From UBA1163 sp049513055 (GTDB taxonomy: Bacteria > Desulfobacterota > BSN033 > UBA1163), in assembly GCA_049513055.1 (NCBI GenBank), contig JBEKWN010000091.1, forward strand, positions 1-23,268: DNA of 23,268 nt, written 5' to 3'. The first letter of the stretch is position 1; the number at the start of each line of letters is the position of its first letter. Both the position numbers and the translations under genes were made by a program. The notes beneath the pieces were generated by a model that did not search any database, was not told the DNA's origin, and saw only the letters and a program-made list of their open reading frames with translations. Of the stretch, positions 11,749 to 19,383 are shown in pieces.

Positions 11749-13950
11749 ATGAAAAGACGAGATAAAACCCAGGAGGAACTTCTCAGACAAGTTGAGGAGA
11801 TGCGCGGGGTCATTGCGGAATTACAGGCCTGTAAGGAAGAACAGGAATCGGTCGCGGAGGAATTGAAGCAATCGGAGGAGAAGTTTCGAAAGCTCGCTGA
11901 AAAATCAGTGGTTGGGATCTATCTGATCCAGGATGACCTCCTCCGGTACGTCAACCCGAAGTTCGCAGAGATATTTGGTTATGAGGTTGATGAAATGATC
12001 AACCGGTTAGAAGCGACAGCAACCGTCTCTCCCGAAGATCGGCCCTTCGTCGAAGAAAATATTCGGAAGCGGATATCCGGGGAGGTGGAGTCCATCCATT
12101 TCCAATTCCGGGGGATCAGGAAAGATCAGGAGATCATCCACGTAGAGGTGTACGGGTCACGGATCGATCATCAAGGTCGGCCTGCCGTGTTAGGGACCAT
12201 GATTGACATCACAGAGCGGATCCGCACACAGCGTGATCTTGAAAAGCAGTTAAAGATTTTTCAAGGTCTCTATGACCTGGCCATGGCCATGATCGCCGAG
12301 CGAAGCCTGGATGAGAATTTGACCGGGGTCGTGGAGAAAAGCAGAGAGATCCTGGGCACGGACACCTCCTTCATTGCCCTCCATGACGAAAAGACAGATG
12401 AGCTCCGCTGGCATATCTCTTCGGGCCTCGTGACGGAGAAATTTAAGAGATTGCGTGTGCCCATGGGAAAGGGACTGGCTGGGAAGGTCGCCCAGAGCGG
12501 CAAATGGATTGTTGTCGAGGACTATTTCAAAGAGATAGGGTCTGATTTCCAAGGCATCACACGCGCGGAAGGTCTGATCTCCGGCATTGCAGTGCCAATC
12601 CAGGTCGGCCATACCAATTACGGAGTCCTCTTCACTTTTAATAGGAACAAGACCCATTTCCCCAAAACGGATCTGGACACCCTACTTCTATTAGGGAATT
12701 TTGCCGCTGTTGAGATTGCGCGTAAGCGTGCGAAAGAGTGGCTTCAGGAGAGTGAGGAAAGGTACAGAAAGCTCTATGAAGAATCGAAAAGGCGCGAAGA
12801 TCTTTATCTCTCTTTCTTGAACTCATCCGCGGATGCGATCATGGTTTATGACTTACAGGGGAAAGCGCAATATGTGAGCCCGTCTTTTACCCGTCTATTC
12901 GGATGGACCGAAGAAGAGGTTAAGGGTGAGAAGATACCCTTTGTCCCTGAGTCTGAGCGAGATTCCGAAACGACCCTGTTTAACCGAGTGGTTGGAGAAG
13001 GGAAGGCCATCAGAGACTTTGAGACCAAACGGAGTGCGAAAGACGGGAGTACCCTCGATGTGAGCATCAGCGCATCCTGTTATCATGATTACCAGGGTAA
13101 TCCCGCGGGGATGTCGGTCATTCTCCGGGACATCACCGCGCTCAAATTCCTCGAGCGTGCCAGGCGACGGGCTGTGGATCACCTGTCTCATGAACTGCGG
13201 ACGCCTCTCGTCATTATTCAGGCGTCATTGCAGCCATTGAATCGGCATGACCTGCCTGAGACCCAGAGGGAGCAGATTATAGAGAGGATTCAACGTCAAC
13301 TCGATCGCTTCGGAGATTTACAGAACATTGTGCAGAGAATTGTCGTCCCACAAAAATATCAACCTGAACCTCTGCGGGTGGATTCAGCCATTGAAGGGAT
13401 CATCGATCATCTCCGCAAGAAATGCGCTCACCGGCAAGTGAATCTTCTGACGAGGCTGGAAGCGATACAAACGGATATCATTGATCCCAGCATGCTTGAA
13501 CAGATCCTTCGAACCCTGGTTAAGAACGCGGTAGAAAACACTCCTGATGGGGGAGAGGTGGTCATTTCCTTAACCCGACTTCCGTCGGGCCCGCTGTTAC
13601 AGGTTCAGGACCACGGAGTGGGAATTCCAGCGAGCGATCGAGAGTTCATCTTTGAAGCGTTCCATCACACTCAGGAAACGGAGCAGTACGCCACCCGGAA
13701 GCCTTTTGATTTTAATGCCGGCGGAAAGGGATTGGAGCTAATGTACCTGAAGATTCTTTCCGAGGAAGGAGCCTTCGATATTTCCTTTGAAAGCCGTCGA
13801 TGCTACTACCTGAGTACCCGTCTGGATCAGTGCCGCGGCAAAATATCGTCGTGTCCTTATATCAGCGACTTGGAGGGCTGCAAGCAGTCCGGAGGTACGA
13901 CTTTTTCAGTTCTCTTTCACCGGCCCCATCACCAGCGTGATGCAAAATAG
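11749..13950 (+). CDS. Orphan PAS-GAF-PAS sensor histidine kinase with Cys-rich insertion
   Basis: A 733-residue soluble (no transmembrane segment) histidine kinase. Order: coiled coil 5-45, PAS ~45-158 ending MIDITERI, GAF ~175-330, PAS ~345-465 ending VILRDITAL, HisKA with phosphoacceptor H481 in HLSHELRTPL, and HATPase with N593 (VKNAVENTPD), DHGVG at 621-625 and GGKGLEL at 658-664. Between the G2 box and the last strand (GGTTFSVLF) lies C685-x9-C695-x6-C702-x8-C711, a possible metal or redox site. No response regulator gene is adjacent. The start ATG 11749 lacks an SD; the next gene is a small HTH/Zn-ribbon protein. The input signal is unknown. Confidence 0.92.
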   Translation: MKRRDKTQEELLRQVEEMRGVIAELQACKEEQESVAEELKQSEEKFRKLAEKSVVGIYLIQDDLLRYVNPKFAEIFGYEVDEMINRLEATATVSPEDRPFVEENIRKRISGEVESIHFQFRGIRKDQEIIHVEVYGSRIDHQGRPAVLGTMIDITERIRTQRDLEKQLKIFQGLYDLAMAMIAERSLDENLTGVVEKSREILGTDTSFIALHDEKTDELRWHISSGLVTEKFKRLRVPMGKGLAGKVAQSGKWIVVEDYFKEIGSDFQGITRAEGLISGIAVPIQVGHTNYGVLFTFNRNKTHFPKTDLDTLLLLGNFAAVEIARKRAKEWLQESEERYRKLYEESKRREDLYLSFLNSSADAIMVYDLQGKAQYVSPSFTRLFGWTEEEVKGEKIPFVPESERDSETTLFNRVVGEGKAIRDFETKRSAKDGSTLDVSISASCYHDYQGNPAGMSVILRDITALKFLERARRRAVDHLSHELRTPLVIIQASLQPLNRHDLPETQREQIIERIQRQLDRFGDLQNIVQRIVVPQKYQPEPLRVDSAIEGIIDHLRKKCAHRQVNLLTRLEAIQTDIIDPSMLEQILRTLVKNAVENTPDGGEVVISLTRLPSGPLLQVQDHGVGIPASDREFIFEAFHHTQETEQYATRKPFDFNAGGKGLELMYLKILSEEGAFDISFESRRCYYLSTRLDQCRGKISSCPYISDLEGCKQSGGTTFSVLFHRPHHQRDAK

Positions 13951-14034
13951 GGAGACATCCCATACCTATTGAGTGAATGTGTCAATGAGTGAATGGGTGA
14001 ATGCGATTAAGTAGTTCGGTAAACTGAACCTCAG

Positions 14035-14051
14035 CACCATCCATAAATGTT
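14035..14051 (+). repeat. Decayed dispersed repeat A, copy 8
   Basis: CACCATCCATAAATGTT keeps the left half of the repeat. A GAGTGAATGTGTCAATGAG tract precedes it (13969-14011), the reverse of the usual order. The start codon of the next gene lies inside it. Confidence 0.5.
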
Positions 14052-14328
14052 AACTTTGAGGAAAAAGATTGCTGAAGCCCTGGAAGGGGGATGTCTTGAT
14101 TTGCGAGAGATTTCGAAAGTGTTCGGGATTAAAGAAAGAGAGGCCCTTGATCATCTTAAGCATATTGTCAAGTCTGTACATCCGAGACGCCTCACTGCAG
14201 AACCGGCCTCCTGCAAACAATGTGGTTTCTCTTTCAAGAAACGGTCTCGCCTGAACACTCCGGGCCGCTGTCCCGTCTGTAAAAGCGAACATATTTCCCC
14301 ACCTCGATTTAAGATCAACAATTCCTAA
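14047..14328 (+). CDS. HTH/zinc-ribbon transcriptional regulator (COG3357-like)
   Basis: A 93-residue predicted DNA-binding protein. Residues 3-48 form a winged/ArsR-like helix-turn-helix (LDLREISKVFGIKEREALDH); residues 56-78 hold a zinc ribbon with C56-x2-C59 and C75-x2-C78. This architecture matches the small HTH plus Zn-ribbon regulators grouped in COG3357, whose targets are not established. ATG 14047 falls within the decayed repeat A copy and has no SD; TTG 14056 is an alternative. It converges on the site-2 protease gene. A role with the upstream histidine kinase is possible but only positional. Confidence 0.75.
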   Translation: MLTLRKKIAEALEGGCLDLREISKVFGIKEREALDHLKHIVKSVHPRRLTAEPASCKQCGFSFKKRSRLNTPGRCPVCKSEHISPPRFKINNS

Positions 14329-14371
14329 GAAAGGAGAAGATAGGGAGAAAGCGCTTGGACCCGTTGAATCT

Positions 14372-15007
14372 TCAGGGCAAAAGGATTCCGATCAGCGTTA
14401 CGATGAGCCACTGGAAGAGTCCGATCAGTGGATCCAAAATGCCCAGATAAAGGAAACCGATGATGATAAAGAACCCATAAGGCTCCAGGCGGGCGAGGAA
14501 ATACTGGGTTCTCTCCGATACGATTCCCATCAGTATCTTTGAGCCGTCCAGGGGTGGAATGGGAATCAAATTAAGGGCGGCTAGCGTGATGTTGATCTGG
14601 GCAACATATCGGCACACCTTATAGACGAGGATGAGGGCAATCCCTGAGGAAGATGTGGAAAACAGCCGAATAAACAAAAGAGCGACGAAGGCGAAGAGGA
14701 TATTCGCTAGGATCCCAGCTGAAGAGACGAAGATGAGTCCCTTCCGCCTGTCCGAGATATTGTTGAAGTTGACCGGAACCGGTCTCGCCCATCCGAAACC
14801 CGCAAGAAAGAGCATGAGGGTCCCGATAGGGTCGAGGTGTTTGAGCGGGTTGAAGGTCAACCGACCTGACCATTTGGCGGTCGGGTCGCCCATTCTGTAA
14901 GCGACCCAGCCGTGCGCCACCTCATGGACGATGATCGAAAAAAGAAGGGGAATGGCAACCAAAACAAAAGTCAATGGATCTCTGGTCAGTAGTTTCAAAA
15001 GTCCCAT
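14372..15007 (-). CDS. Site-2 protease family (M50) membrane metalloprotease
   Basis: A 211-residue polytopic membrane protease. Zinc ligands H28 and H32 with catalytic E29 lie in the first helix (VHEVAHGW). The third ligand is D154 in PIPPLDG, the counterpart of the NPDG motif. AGFGWARPVPVN is the substrate-contact segment seen in small bacterial S2P homologues. It lacks PDZ and CBS domains, so it belongs to the short YwhC/Rv-type subgroup. It would cleave transmembrane segments, for example of anti-sigma factors, but no such substrate is encoded nearby. The ATG is at 15005-15007. Confidence 0.92.
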   Translation of the reverse strand: MGLLKLLTRDPLTFVLVAIPLLFSIIVHEVAHGWVAYRMGDPTAKWSGRLTFNPLKHLDPIGTLMLFLAGFGWARPVPVNFNNISDRRKGLIFVSSAGILANILFAFVALLFIRLFSTSSSGIALILVYKVCRYVAQINITLAALNLIPIPPLDGSKILMGIVSERTQYFLARLEPYGFFIIIGFLYLGILDPLIGLFQWLIVTLIGILLP

Positions 15008-15170
15008 TTAGGTTACCCCGCCATTTGACATTTCAGTGCTCAGACTCTCCATCAAACATTCTTCTGGCCTGTTCAACCCATGGAGGAGCAGGACGTTTTG
15101 TACAATCATAATTTTAATCTTACAATATATGGGGGCATAAATAAAGATGATGAGATAGGGGAATAGGGCG

Positions 15171-15196
15171 CTAGCCATAAAAAGTGGACTCTGTCC
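15171..15196 (+). repeat. Decayed dispersed repeat A, copy 9
   Basis: AGCCATAAAAAGTGGACTCTG keeps the CCATAAAAAGT centre and is followed by AGCATCGCGCATAGCGCAAAGGG (15201-15223), the same word family that follows copies 3 and 6. The 15008-15237 gap contains otherwise only AT-rich sequence. Confidence 0.5.
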
Positions 15197-15237
15197 AATT
15201 AGCATCGCGCATAGCGCAAAGGGTTAGGGGGAAAGTG

Positions 15238-15585
15238 ATGAACATGATTGAAGAGATAAAGGAAACTCTCAGAATGGAAATCAGACCGAACTCACAAGGG
15301 TTGGAGTATCTCGAAGCAGTTCTTCACAAGAAGGACCTTGAGTTGCTTAATTCTTTATTAAAAAAACATTTAGGCCCCGCCGCTAAGGAATCTGGAAAAG
15401 AAGTAAATCTCCCGAAAGAAATTCAGAAATTAGTTGATTCTTTAGGTGGTTTGCAAGATGAGCAATCCTTTTTCTATAGGCAAGATGGTCATCAAGTTAT
15501 ATACGCGGCTATTTGGCCATGGCAGTCCGATCCCAATAAAATAACGTTGAAGTCTGGTGTAAGTAAATCGGTCTTAACGGACTGA
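15238..15585 (+). CDS. Small soluble protein of unknown function
   Basis: A 115-residue acidic-to-neutral protein with a helical N-terminal half (IEEIKETLRMEIRPNSQGLE, then HKKDLELLNSLLKKHLG) and a C-terminal part with QDEQSFFYRQDGHQVIYAAIWPW, probably a small beta element. No family was recognised. ATG 15238 has AGGGGGA (15226-15232); an in-frame ATG at 15184 lies inside the decayed repeat and lacks an SD, so it is rejected. It converges on the lipid kinase gene with a 54-nt gap. Confidence 0.65.
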   Translation: MNMIEEIKETLRMEIRPNSQGLEYLEAVLHKKDLELLNSLLKKHLGPAAKESGKEVNLPKEIQKLVDSLGGLQDEQSFFYRQDGHQVIYAAIWPWQSDPNKITLKSGVSKSVLTD

Positions 15586-15639
15586 TGATTTCTTCGAATG
15601 TCGTTCTATCTTCGCGATGGAAGAGGCAAGTGAGGTGTT

Positions 15640-16587
15640 TTAAGTAGCTTCCCTTCTCACGGCTGCTGTGGAGGGGTCGAGCAAGACATTCACCGCTCCT
15701 GGCATTACAACAAAACGAAGTTCCTGTCCCAGGGATTCCTCGCCGTCAAAATCAAGCTTTAAAGGACCGCCTTCTGAGCATACCAGCACTGAGGCCGCGC
15801 GTGTGTGTTTGACATCCTCTCGCTCAAGGTGTGTTCCGCTATAAACCGCCTTGAAGGCGAGAAGAATGCGAAGGCGAGACATTCCCTCGACCGTAATCAC
15901 GTCAAACATCCCGTCATTGATCAGAGCCTGGGGAGCAATCCACATCCCATGCCCGAAATATTGCCCGTTGGCCACCGCCACGAGATAGCAGCTTCCGGAA
16001 TAAAATTCCTTGCCATCGCAGAAGACGCTGACCCGCTGCGGCCTATACTTCATGAGCGTAGCAATAGTAGCCCGGAGAAAGGTCAGAGAAGAACGGCGGC
16101 GTGCCCGATTCACCCGGTGATCCACCTCACCGCTGACACCGGCGCTGGCGATGTTGAGAAATATGCGCGGTAAAGGTTTGCCGCCAGTTTGCCTATTCAG
16201 ATATTCAACCTTTCCGAGGTCGCAAGGAACTGGATGGGCGTGAGCTAGCCAGTCGACCGCCTCATGGGGGTCTTCAGGCATACCCAATGACCGCGACCAG
16301 TCGTGGCCGGTTCCTAAAGGGATGCTGCCAAAAGCGACCTTCAGGTCTGAGCGTTCCGCCAAAGCATTGAGGACAACGTGATTGGTTCCGTCGCCGCCCA
16401 GGATGATAAGGCGGCTGACGTCGGCTTTTGCAGCCGTATCGAGATGTCCAGCCACTTCCTGCGGCCTGTGGGTGACAGCAATCAAGAGCTCCCCGAAAGC
16501 ATCGAACAGCCTCCCTTCGATCTTTTTAAATATCTTTTGAGCGCGGCCACCCGCTGAATGCGGGTTGATGATGACCAGTGTCCTCAT
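15640..16587 (-). CDS. Diacylglycerol/lipid kinase family protein (YegS/DgkB-like)
   Basis: A 315-residue lipid kinase with a DAGK catalytic domain: INPHSAGGR (nucleotide loop), LGGDGTNHVV (64-73) and PLGTGHDWSRSLG, where His replaces the more usual Asn of GTGND, a variant found in part of this family. The C-terminal beta-sandwich includes NGQYFGHGMWIAPQA and DGMFDVI(TV). It would phosphorylate diacylglycerol or a related lipid using ATP at the membrane face. The ATG at 16585-16587 follows GGGAGAGG on the minus strand. It is divergent from the dehydrogenase at 16815 and probably monocistronic. Confidence 0.9.
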   Translation of the reverse strand: MRTLVIINPHSAGGRAQKIFKKIEGRLFDAFGELLIAVTHRPQEVAGHLDTAAKADVSRLIILGGDGTNHVVLNALAERSDLKVAFGSIPLGTGHDWSRSLGMPEDPHEAVDWLAHAHPVPCDLGKVEYLNRQTGGKPLPRIFLNIASAGVSGEVDHRVNRARRRSSLTFLRATIATLMKYRPQRVSVFCDGKEFYSGSCYLVAVANGQYFGHGMWIAPQALINDGMFDVITVEGMSRLRILLAFKAVYSGTHLEREDVKHTRAASVLVCSEGGPLKLDFDGEESLGQELRFVVMPGAVNVLLDPSTAAVRREAT

Positions 16588-16738
16588 TGCCTCTCCCGGG
16601 CCCTTCCGTCATTCCTCAAATCATTCTTCCAGCCTGGGGATATTCCCTGAGCAAATTACCAGATTCGCCCAAACTTTTCAACTTCTGATTCCCAGATCGC
16701 TCTTTTTTCTTTCTCTCAAATCAAAAGAAATATTTACA

Positions 16739-16767
16739 TTTATATTTTTTTTTAAGCCCCGTATAAT
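16739..16767 (+). promoter_or_regulatory. Candidate promoter for the hydroxyacyl-CoA dehydrogenase gene
   Basis: TTTATA (16739-16744), a 17-nt T-rich spacer and a perfect TATAAT (16762-16767), 47 nt before the start codon in the divergent intergenic region. The -35 is weak; an earlier TTTACA (16733-16738) is 23 nt away, too far. Confidence 0.5.
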
Positions 16768-16814
16768 AAAAAGAGGTCTCAAGGTCGAGCTATTTCATAG
16801 GAGGTGGAGTGCGA

Positions 16815-17753
16815 ATGGATATTCATAAGGTTTCCTGTGTCGGAGCAGGTCTCATCGGCCAGGGTTGGGCGGCTCTATTTTCCTCAGCAGGTCTTGAAGT
16901 GATTCTTCAGGATGTGACTGAAACTGTCCTGGAGAAGTCAATGAGAGGTGTAAAGTCAAATCTCATGTTTCTGGAGGCAAGCAACCTTCTGAAACAAGGG
17001 GAAGCGGAAGCCGCCCTGAAGAGGATAAAGGTGAGTACGCTCATTGGTGAAGCGGTACGGAAGGCGGACTACGTTCAAGAATCCGTTCCTGATAATTATG
17101 ATTTAAAAAAAAAGGTTTTTAGAGAAATGGATGCCGCCGCTCCTGATCATGCCATTTTGGCCAGTAGCGCTTCGGGATTGCTAATGACAGAAATTCAAAA
17201 ATTGGTGACGAGACCTGATCGCTGTGTGTTAGCCCACCCTGTTCTTCCGGTTTATCTTATCCCTCTTGTTGAGATCGCTGGAGGCGAACAAACCTCTCGC
17301 GAAACAGTGAGTGCTACCTATGATTTCATGAAAAAACTGGGTAAAATCCCAGTCCTACTAAAACGGGAAGTTCCTGGTTATATTGTCAATAGATTGCAGG
17401 CGGCGTTATTGCGTGAAGCCATTGATCTCGTTGACAAGGATGTTGCGAGTGCCGAAGATGTGGATAAAGCCTTTTGTATGGGGATTGGTCTTCGCGATCC
17501 CATCATCGGTCCATTCTTGCGGATCCATTTAGCCGGAGATGGCGTTGAACGATTTATCGATAATCTTTCTCAATCATACAGTCATAGATGGAAGACGATG
17601 GAAACATGGACCTCCATCCCTCCTTCAGCAGAGAAGAAGATTGTAAGGGCCGTCAGAGAGATGGAAGTTATTCGTACAAAAACTTTAGAAGAAATAAAAA
17701 GCTGGAGAGACGAAATGTTGGTCAAACTCCTTAATGTCATACGTGAAGAGTAG
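16815..17753 (+). CDS. 3-hydroxyacyl-CoA dehydrogenase family NAD enzyme (gulonate/carnitine dehydrogenase-like)
   Basis: A 312-residue protein with an N-terminal Rossmann motif G10AGLIG15 and D33 (LQDV) for NAD, S117-S118, catalytic H141 in VLAHPVLPVYLIPLVE with E153, and N192 in PGYIVNRLQ at the domain boundary. The AHPxxPxYLxPLVE context and single C-terminal dimerisation domain fit the lambda-crystallin/L-gulonate 3-dehydrogenase/carnitine 3-dehydrogenase group as well as short HBDs, so the substrate is unresolved. ATG 16815 is 9 nt after AGGAGGT (16799-16805); GTG 16809 is too close to that SD. Confidence 0.9.
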   Translation: MDIHKVSCVGAGLIGQGWAALFSSAGLEVILQDVTETVLEKSMRGVKSNLMFLEASNLLKQGEAEAALKRIKVSTLIGEAVRKADYVQESVPDNYDLKKKVFREMDAAAPDHAILASSASGLLMTEIQKLVTRPDRCVLAHPVLPVYLIPLVEIAGGEQTSRETVSATYDFMKKLGKIPVLLKREVPGYIVNRLQAALLREAIDLVDKDVASAEDVDKAFCMGIGLRDPIIGPFLRIHLAGDGVERFIDNLSQSYSHRWKTMETWTSIPPSAEKKIVRAVREMEVIRTKTLEEIKSWRDEMLVKLLNVIREE

Positions 17754-17780
17754 GATGGGATTAGCGTTCTTACTCTCATG

Positions 17781-17820
17781 ATTGGATTAATGAATTATTG
17801 CGTTATGGAGTTAATCATCA
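17781..17820 (+). repeat. Short-word tract (family B)
   Basis: GGATTAATGAATTATTGCG and following bases. It contains TTATTGCGTTATGGAGT (17795-17811), which recurs identically at 19161-19177 on the other side of the yceI-selenoprotein pair. Confidence 0.6.
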
Positions 17821-17914
17821 AGAATTAGATTGAGGACAGAGTGGAGAAACTGAAAGGCAAATATTATACTATGGGTATGAGGTGGAATGATCAAGTCAGA
17901 GGAGGGAAAGGATC

Positions 17915-18505
17915 ATGAAACGTTATATCACCCCAACGATCGTATTGCTCGTCTTATTCATCCCGGTTTTCACCTACGCAGCCACCTGGCAAATGGACCC
18001 TGATCATTCAAGTTTCCAATTTAAGATTCGGCACCTGACGGTCTCGAATGTCAAAGGGGATTTCAGCAAGTCCCGGGGGGTCGTCATGATCGACGACCAG
18101 AATATCACCCATTTGAAGGTCGAGGTATTCATCGATGCAGCTTCCATTAATACAGGCCATGCCCAGCGGGACGAACACCTGAGAGGCCCGGATTTTTTTG
18201 AGGTCACCAAATATCCGACCATTACCTTTGTTTCCAAAAAGGTGATCAAGACTGAACCGAACAGGTTGAAAGTGGTGGGGGACCTGACCATCCATGGCGT
18301 GACCCGGGAAATAACGGTGGACGTGGAAGGGCCAACCCCGGAGGTGAAGGACCCGTGGGGCAATTTCAGGCGTGGTGCCACGGCCACCGCGAAAATTAAC
18401 CGGAGAGATTTTGGTCTTACCTGGAACAAGGTGTTAGATAGCGGAGGCCTGGTCGTTGGGGATGAGGTGAATATTTACGTAGAGGTTGAACTGGTCAGGA
18501 AGTAA
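17915..18505 (+). CDS. YceI family periplasmic lipid-binding protein
   Basis: A 196-residue exported protein. A Sec signal peptide spans residues 1-22 (KRY, hydrophobic VLLVLFIPVF, cleavage near TYA-A), followed by the YceI lipocalin-like barrel: WQMDPDHSSFQFKIRHL, NVKGDFSK, HLRGPDFFEVTKYPTITF, GDLTIHGVTREI and RRDFGLTWN. The family binds isoprenoid chains such as ubiquinone precursors in the periplasm. ATG 17915 has AGAGGAGGG upstream. It ends 30 nt before the selenoprotein gene and may share its transcript. The pair is flanked by copies of one 17-bp repeat word. Confidence 0.93.
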   Translation: MKRYITPTIVLLVLFIPVFTYAATWQMDPDHSSFQFKIRHLTVSNVKGDFSKSRGVVMIDDQNITHLKVEVFIDAASINTGHAQRDEHLRGPDFFEVTKYPTITFVSKKVIKTEPNRLKVVGDLTIHGVTREITVDVEGPTPEVKDPWGNFRRGATATAKINRRDFGLTWNKVLDSGGLVVGDEVNIYVEVELVRK

Positions 18506-18535
18506 TCAATGGGCTATTGAGGTGGGGAGAAATCC

Positions 18536-19159
18536 GTGACTGCGCCAATGATTCTTGAAATCTTCTCCGATTATGTTTGACCCTGGTGCTATTTCAGTAT
18601 CGTGCATACTGATCAATTGCGAAAGAATTATGAAATTGAAATTCGCTGGACGGCTTTTCCTCTCCATCCCGAGACTCCTGAAAACGGCTTTACCCTTGAA
18701 GAACTCTTTGCAGGAAAACTTATAGACATCGAGAAAGTCTTGGCACAATTGAAGCAAGTGGCTGATGCATTAGGTTTGCCCCTGGGTGAAAGGAAAAAGA
18801 CCTATAACAGCCGCCTGGCTCAAGAATTGGCAAAATGGGCAGAATCGATGGGGCAGGGGGATGCCTTTCATGAAGCGGTCTTTCGGGTCTATTTTGTCGA
18901 TGGGATCAATATCGGCAAGGTAGATGAACTCGTCGCTCTTGCGAAATCGATCGGCCTTCCGGAAAAGGAAGCAAGGTCGGTTCTTGAATCGAGAGATTTT
19001 AAGGAAGAGGTCGATTCCGACTGGTTGCGTTCTCGTTCCCTGGGAATCACAGCGGTTCCCACTTTTCTGGTCGATGACCGAGCGATTGTAGGGTTCCCGC
19101 CCTACGAGCTTATCGAAGAATTCATGAAAACCTGTGGCGTCAAGAAACTTAGTCATTGA
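18536..19159 (+). CDS. Selenocysteine-containing DsbA/FrnE-like thioredoxin-fold oxidoreductase
   Basis: From GTG 18536 (SD GAGGTGGGGA, 18519-18528) the frame reads MTAPMILEIFSDYV, then TGA (18578-18580), then PWCYFSIVHTDQL and on to TGA 19157-19159, 207 residues if the first TGA is decoded. FrnE/DsbA-family proteins (2-hydroxychromene isomerase fold) normally have SDxxCPWC(Y/F) here, so the TGA replaces the first active-site Cys: U15-P-W-C18. A perfect 7-bp hairpin with loop CGTGC follows at SECIS distance. The remaining fold is intact: a helical insertion at ~45-140 and the cis-Pro loop GITAVPTFLVD. Without readthrough, only a 5'-truncated protein lacking the active site (from GTG 18602, no SD) could be made. 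Likely a cytosolic thiol/selenol redox enzyme; substrate unknown. Confidence 0.85.
18594..18612 (+). promoter_or_regulatory. Candidate bacterial SECIS hairpin
   Basis: TCAGTAT (18594-18600), loop CGTGC (18601-18605), ATACTGA (18606-18612): a perfect 7-bp stem starting 14 nt after the TGA. The apical loop is 21-25 nt downstream with G as its second base. This agrees with the published bacterial SECIS pattern (loop about 16-37 nt from UGA, a G among the first two loop bases). Confidence 0.75.
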
Positions 19160-19180
19160 GTTATTGCGTTATGGAGTCAG
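19151..19180 (+). repeat. Short-word tract (family B) over the selenoprotein stop
   Basis: AGTCATTGAGTTATTGCG and onward. The stop codon TGA 19157-19159 and the last residues Ser-His are supplied by the repeat. The rest of the 19160-19383 gap is pyrimidine-rich with nothing recognisable. Confidence 0.6.
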
Positions 19181-19383
19181 TTTCTTAACCCTCCCCAACT
19201 TCGATTCTTAGATTCTATTCCCCCAGGCAAATTTCCTTGCCAGAATTTCATCCTTTGGCTAATCAATGGTGCTTAGCCACTATAGGTGAGACCCATAAGG
19301 GATCATTTGAATTCATGATGCCATTTCTCTTCTGCCTTCTTCCAAAGTTTCTGGACTTCGTATAGAATTTAAGCTAAGGCGGC

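Noticed and set aside
15184..15237. N-terminal extension of the unknown protein at 15238
   Set aside because: The extra codons are the decayed repeat A and word tract, and the only SD precedes ATG 15238.
18004..18429. 141-codon minus-strand frame opposite yceI
   Set aside because: Shadow of a well-supported YceI gene with signal peptide.
18602..19159. DsbA-like protein starting at GTG 18602
   Set aside because: That start has no SD and would remove the whole active-site region; the GTG at 18536 with readthrough of TGA 18578 fits the family far better.
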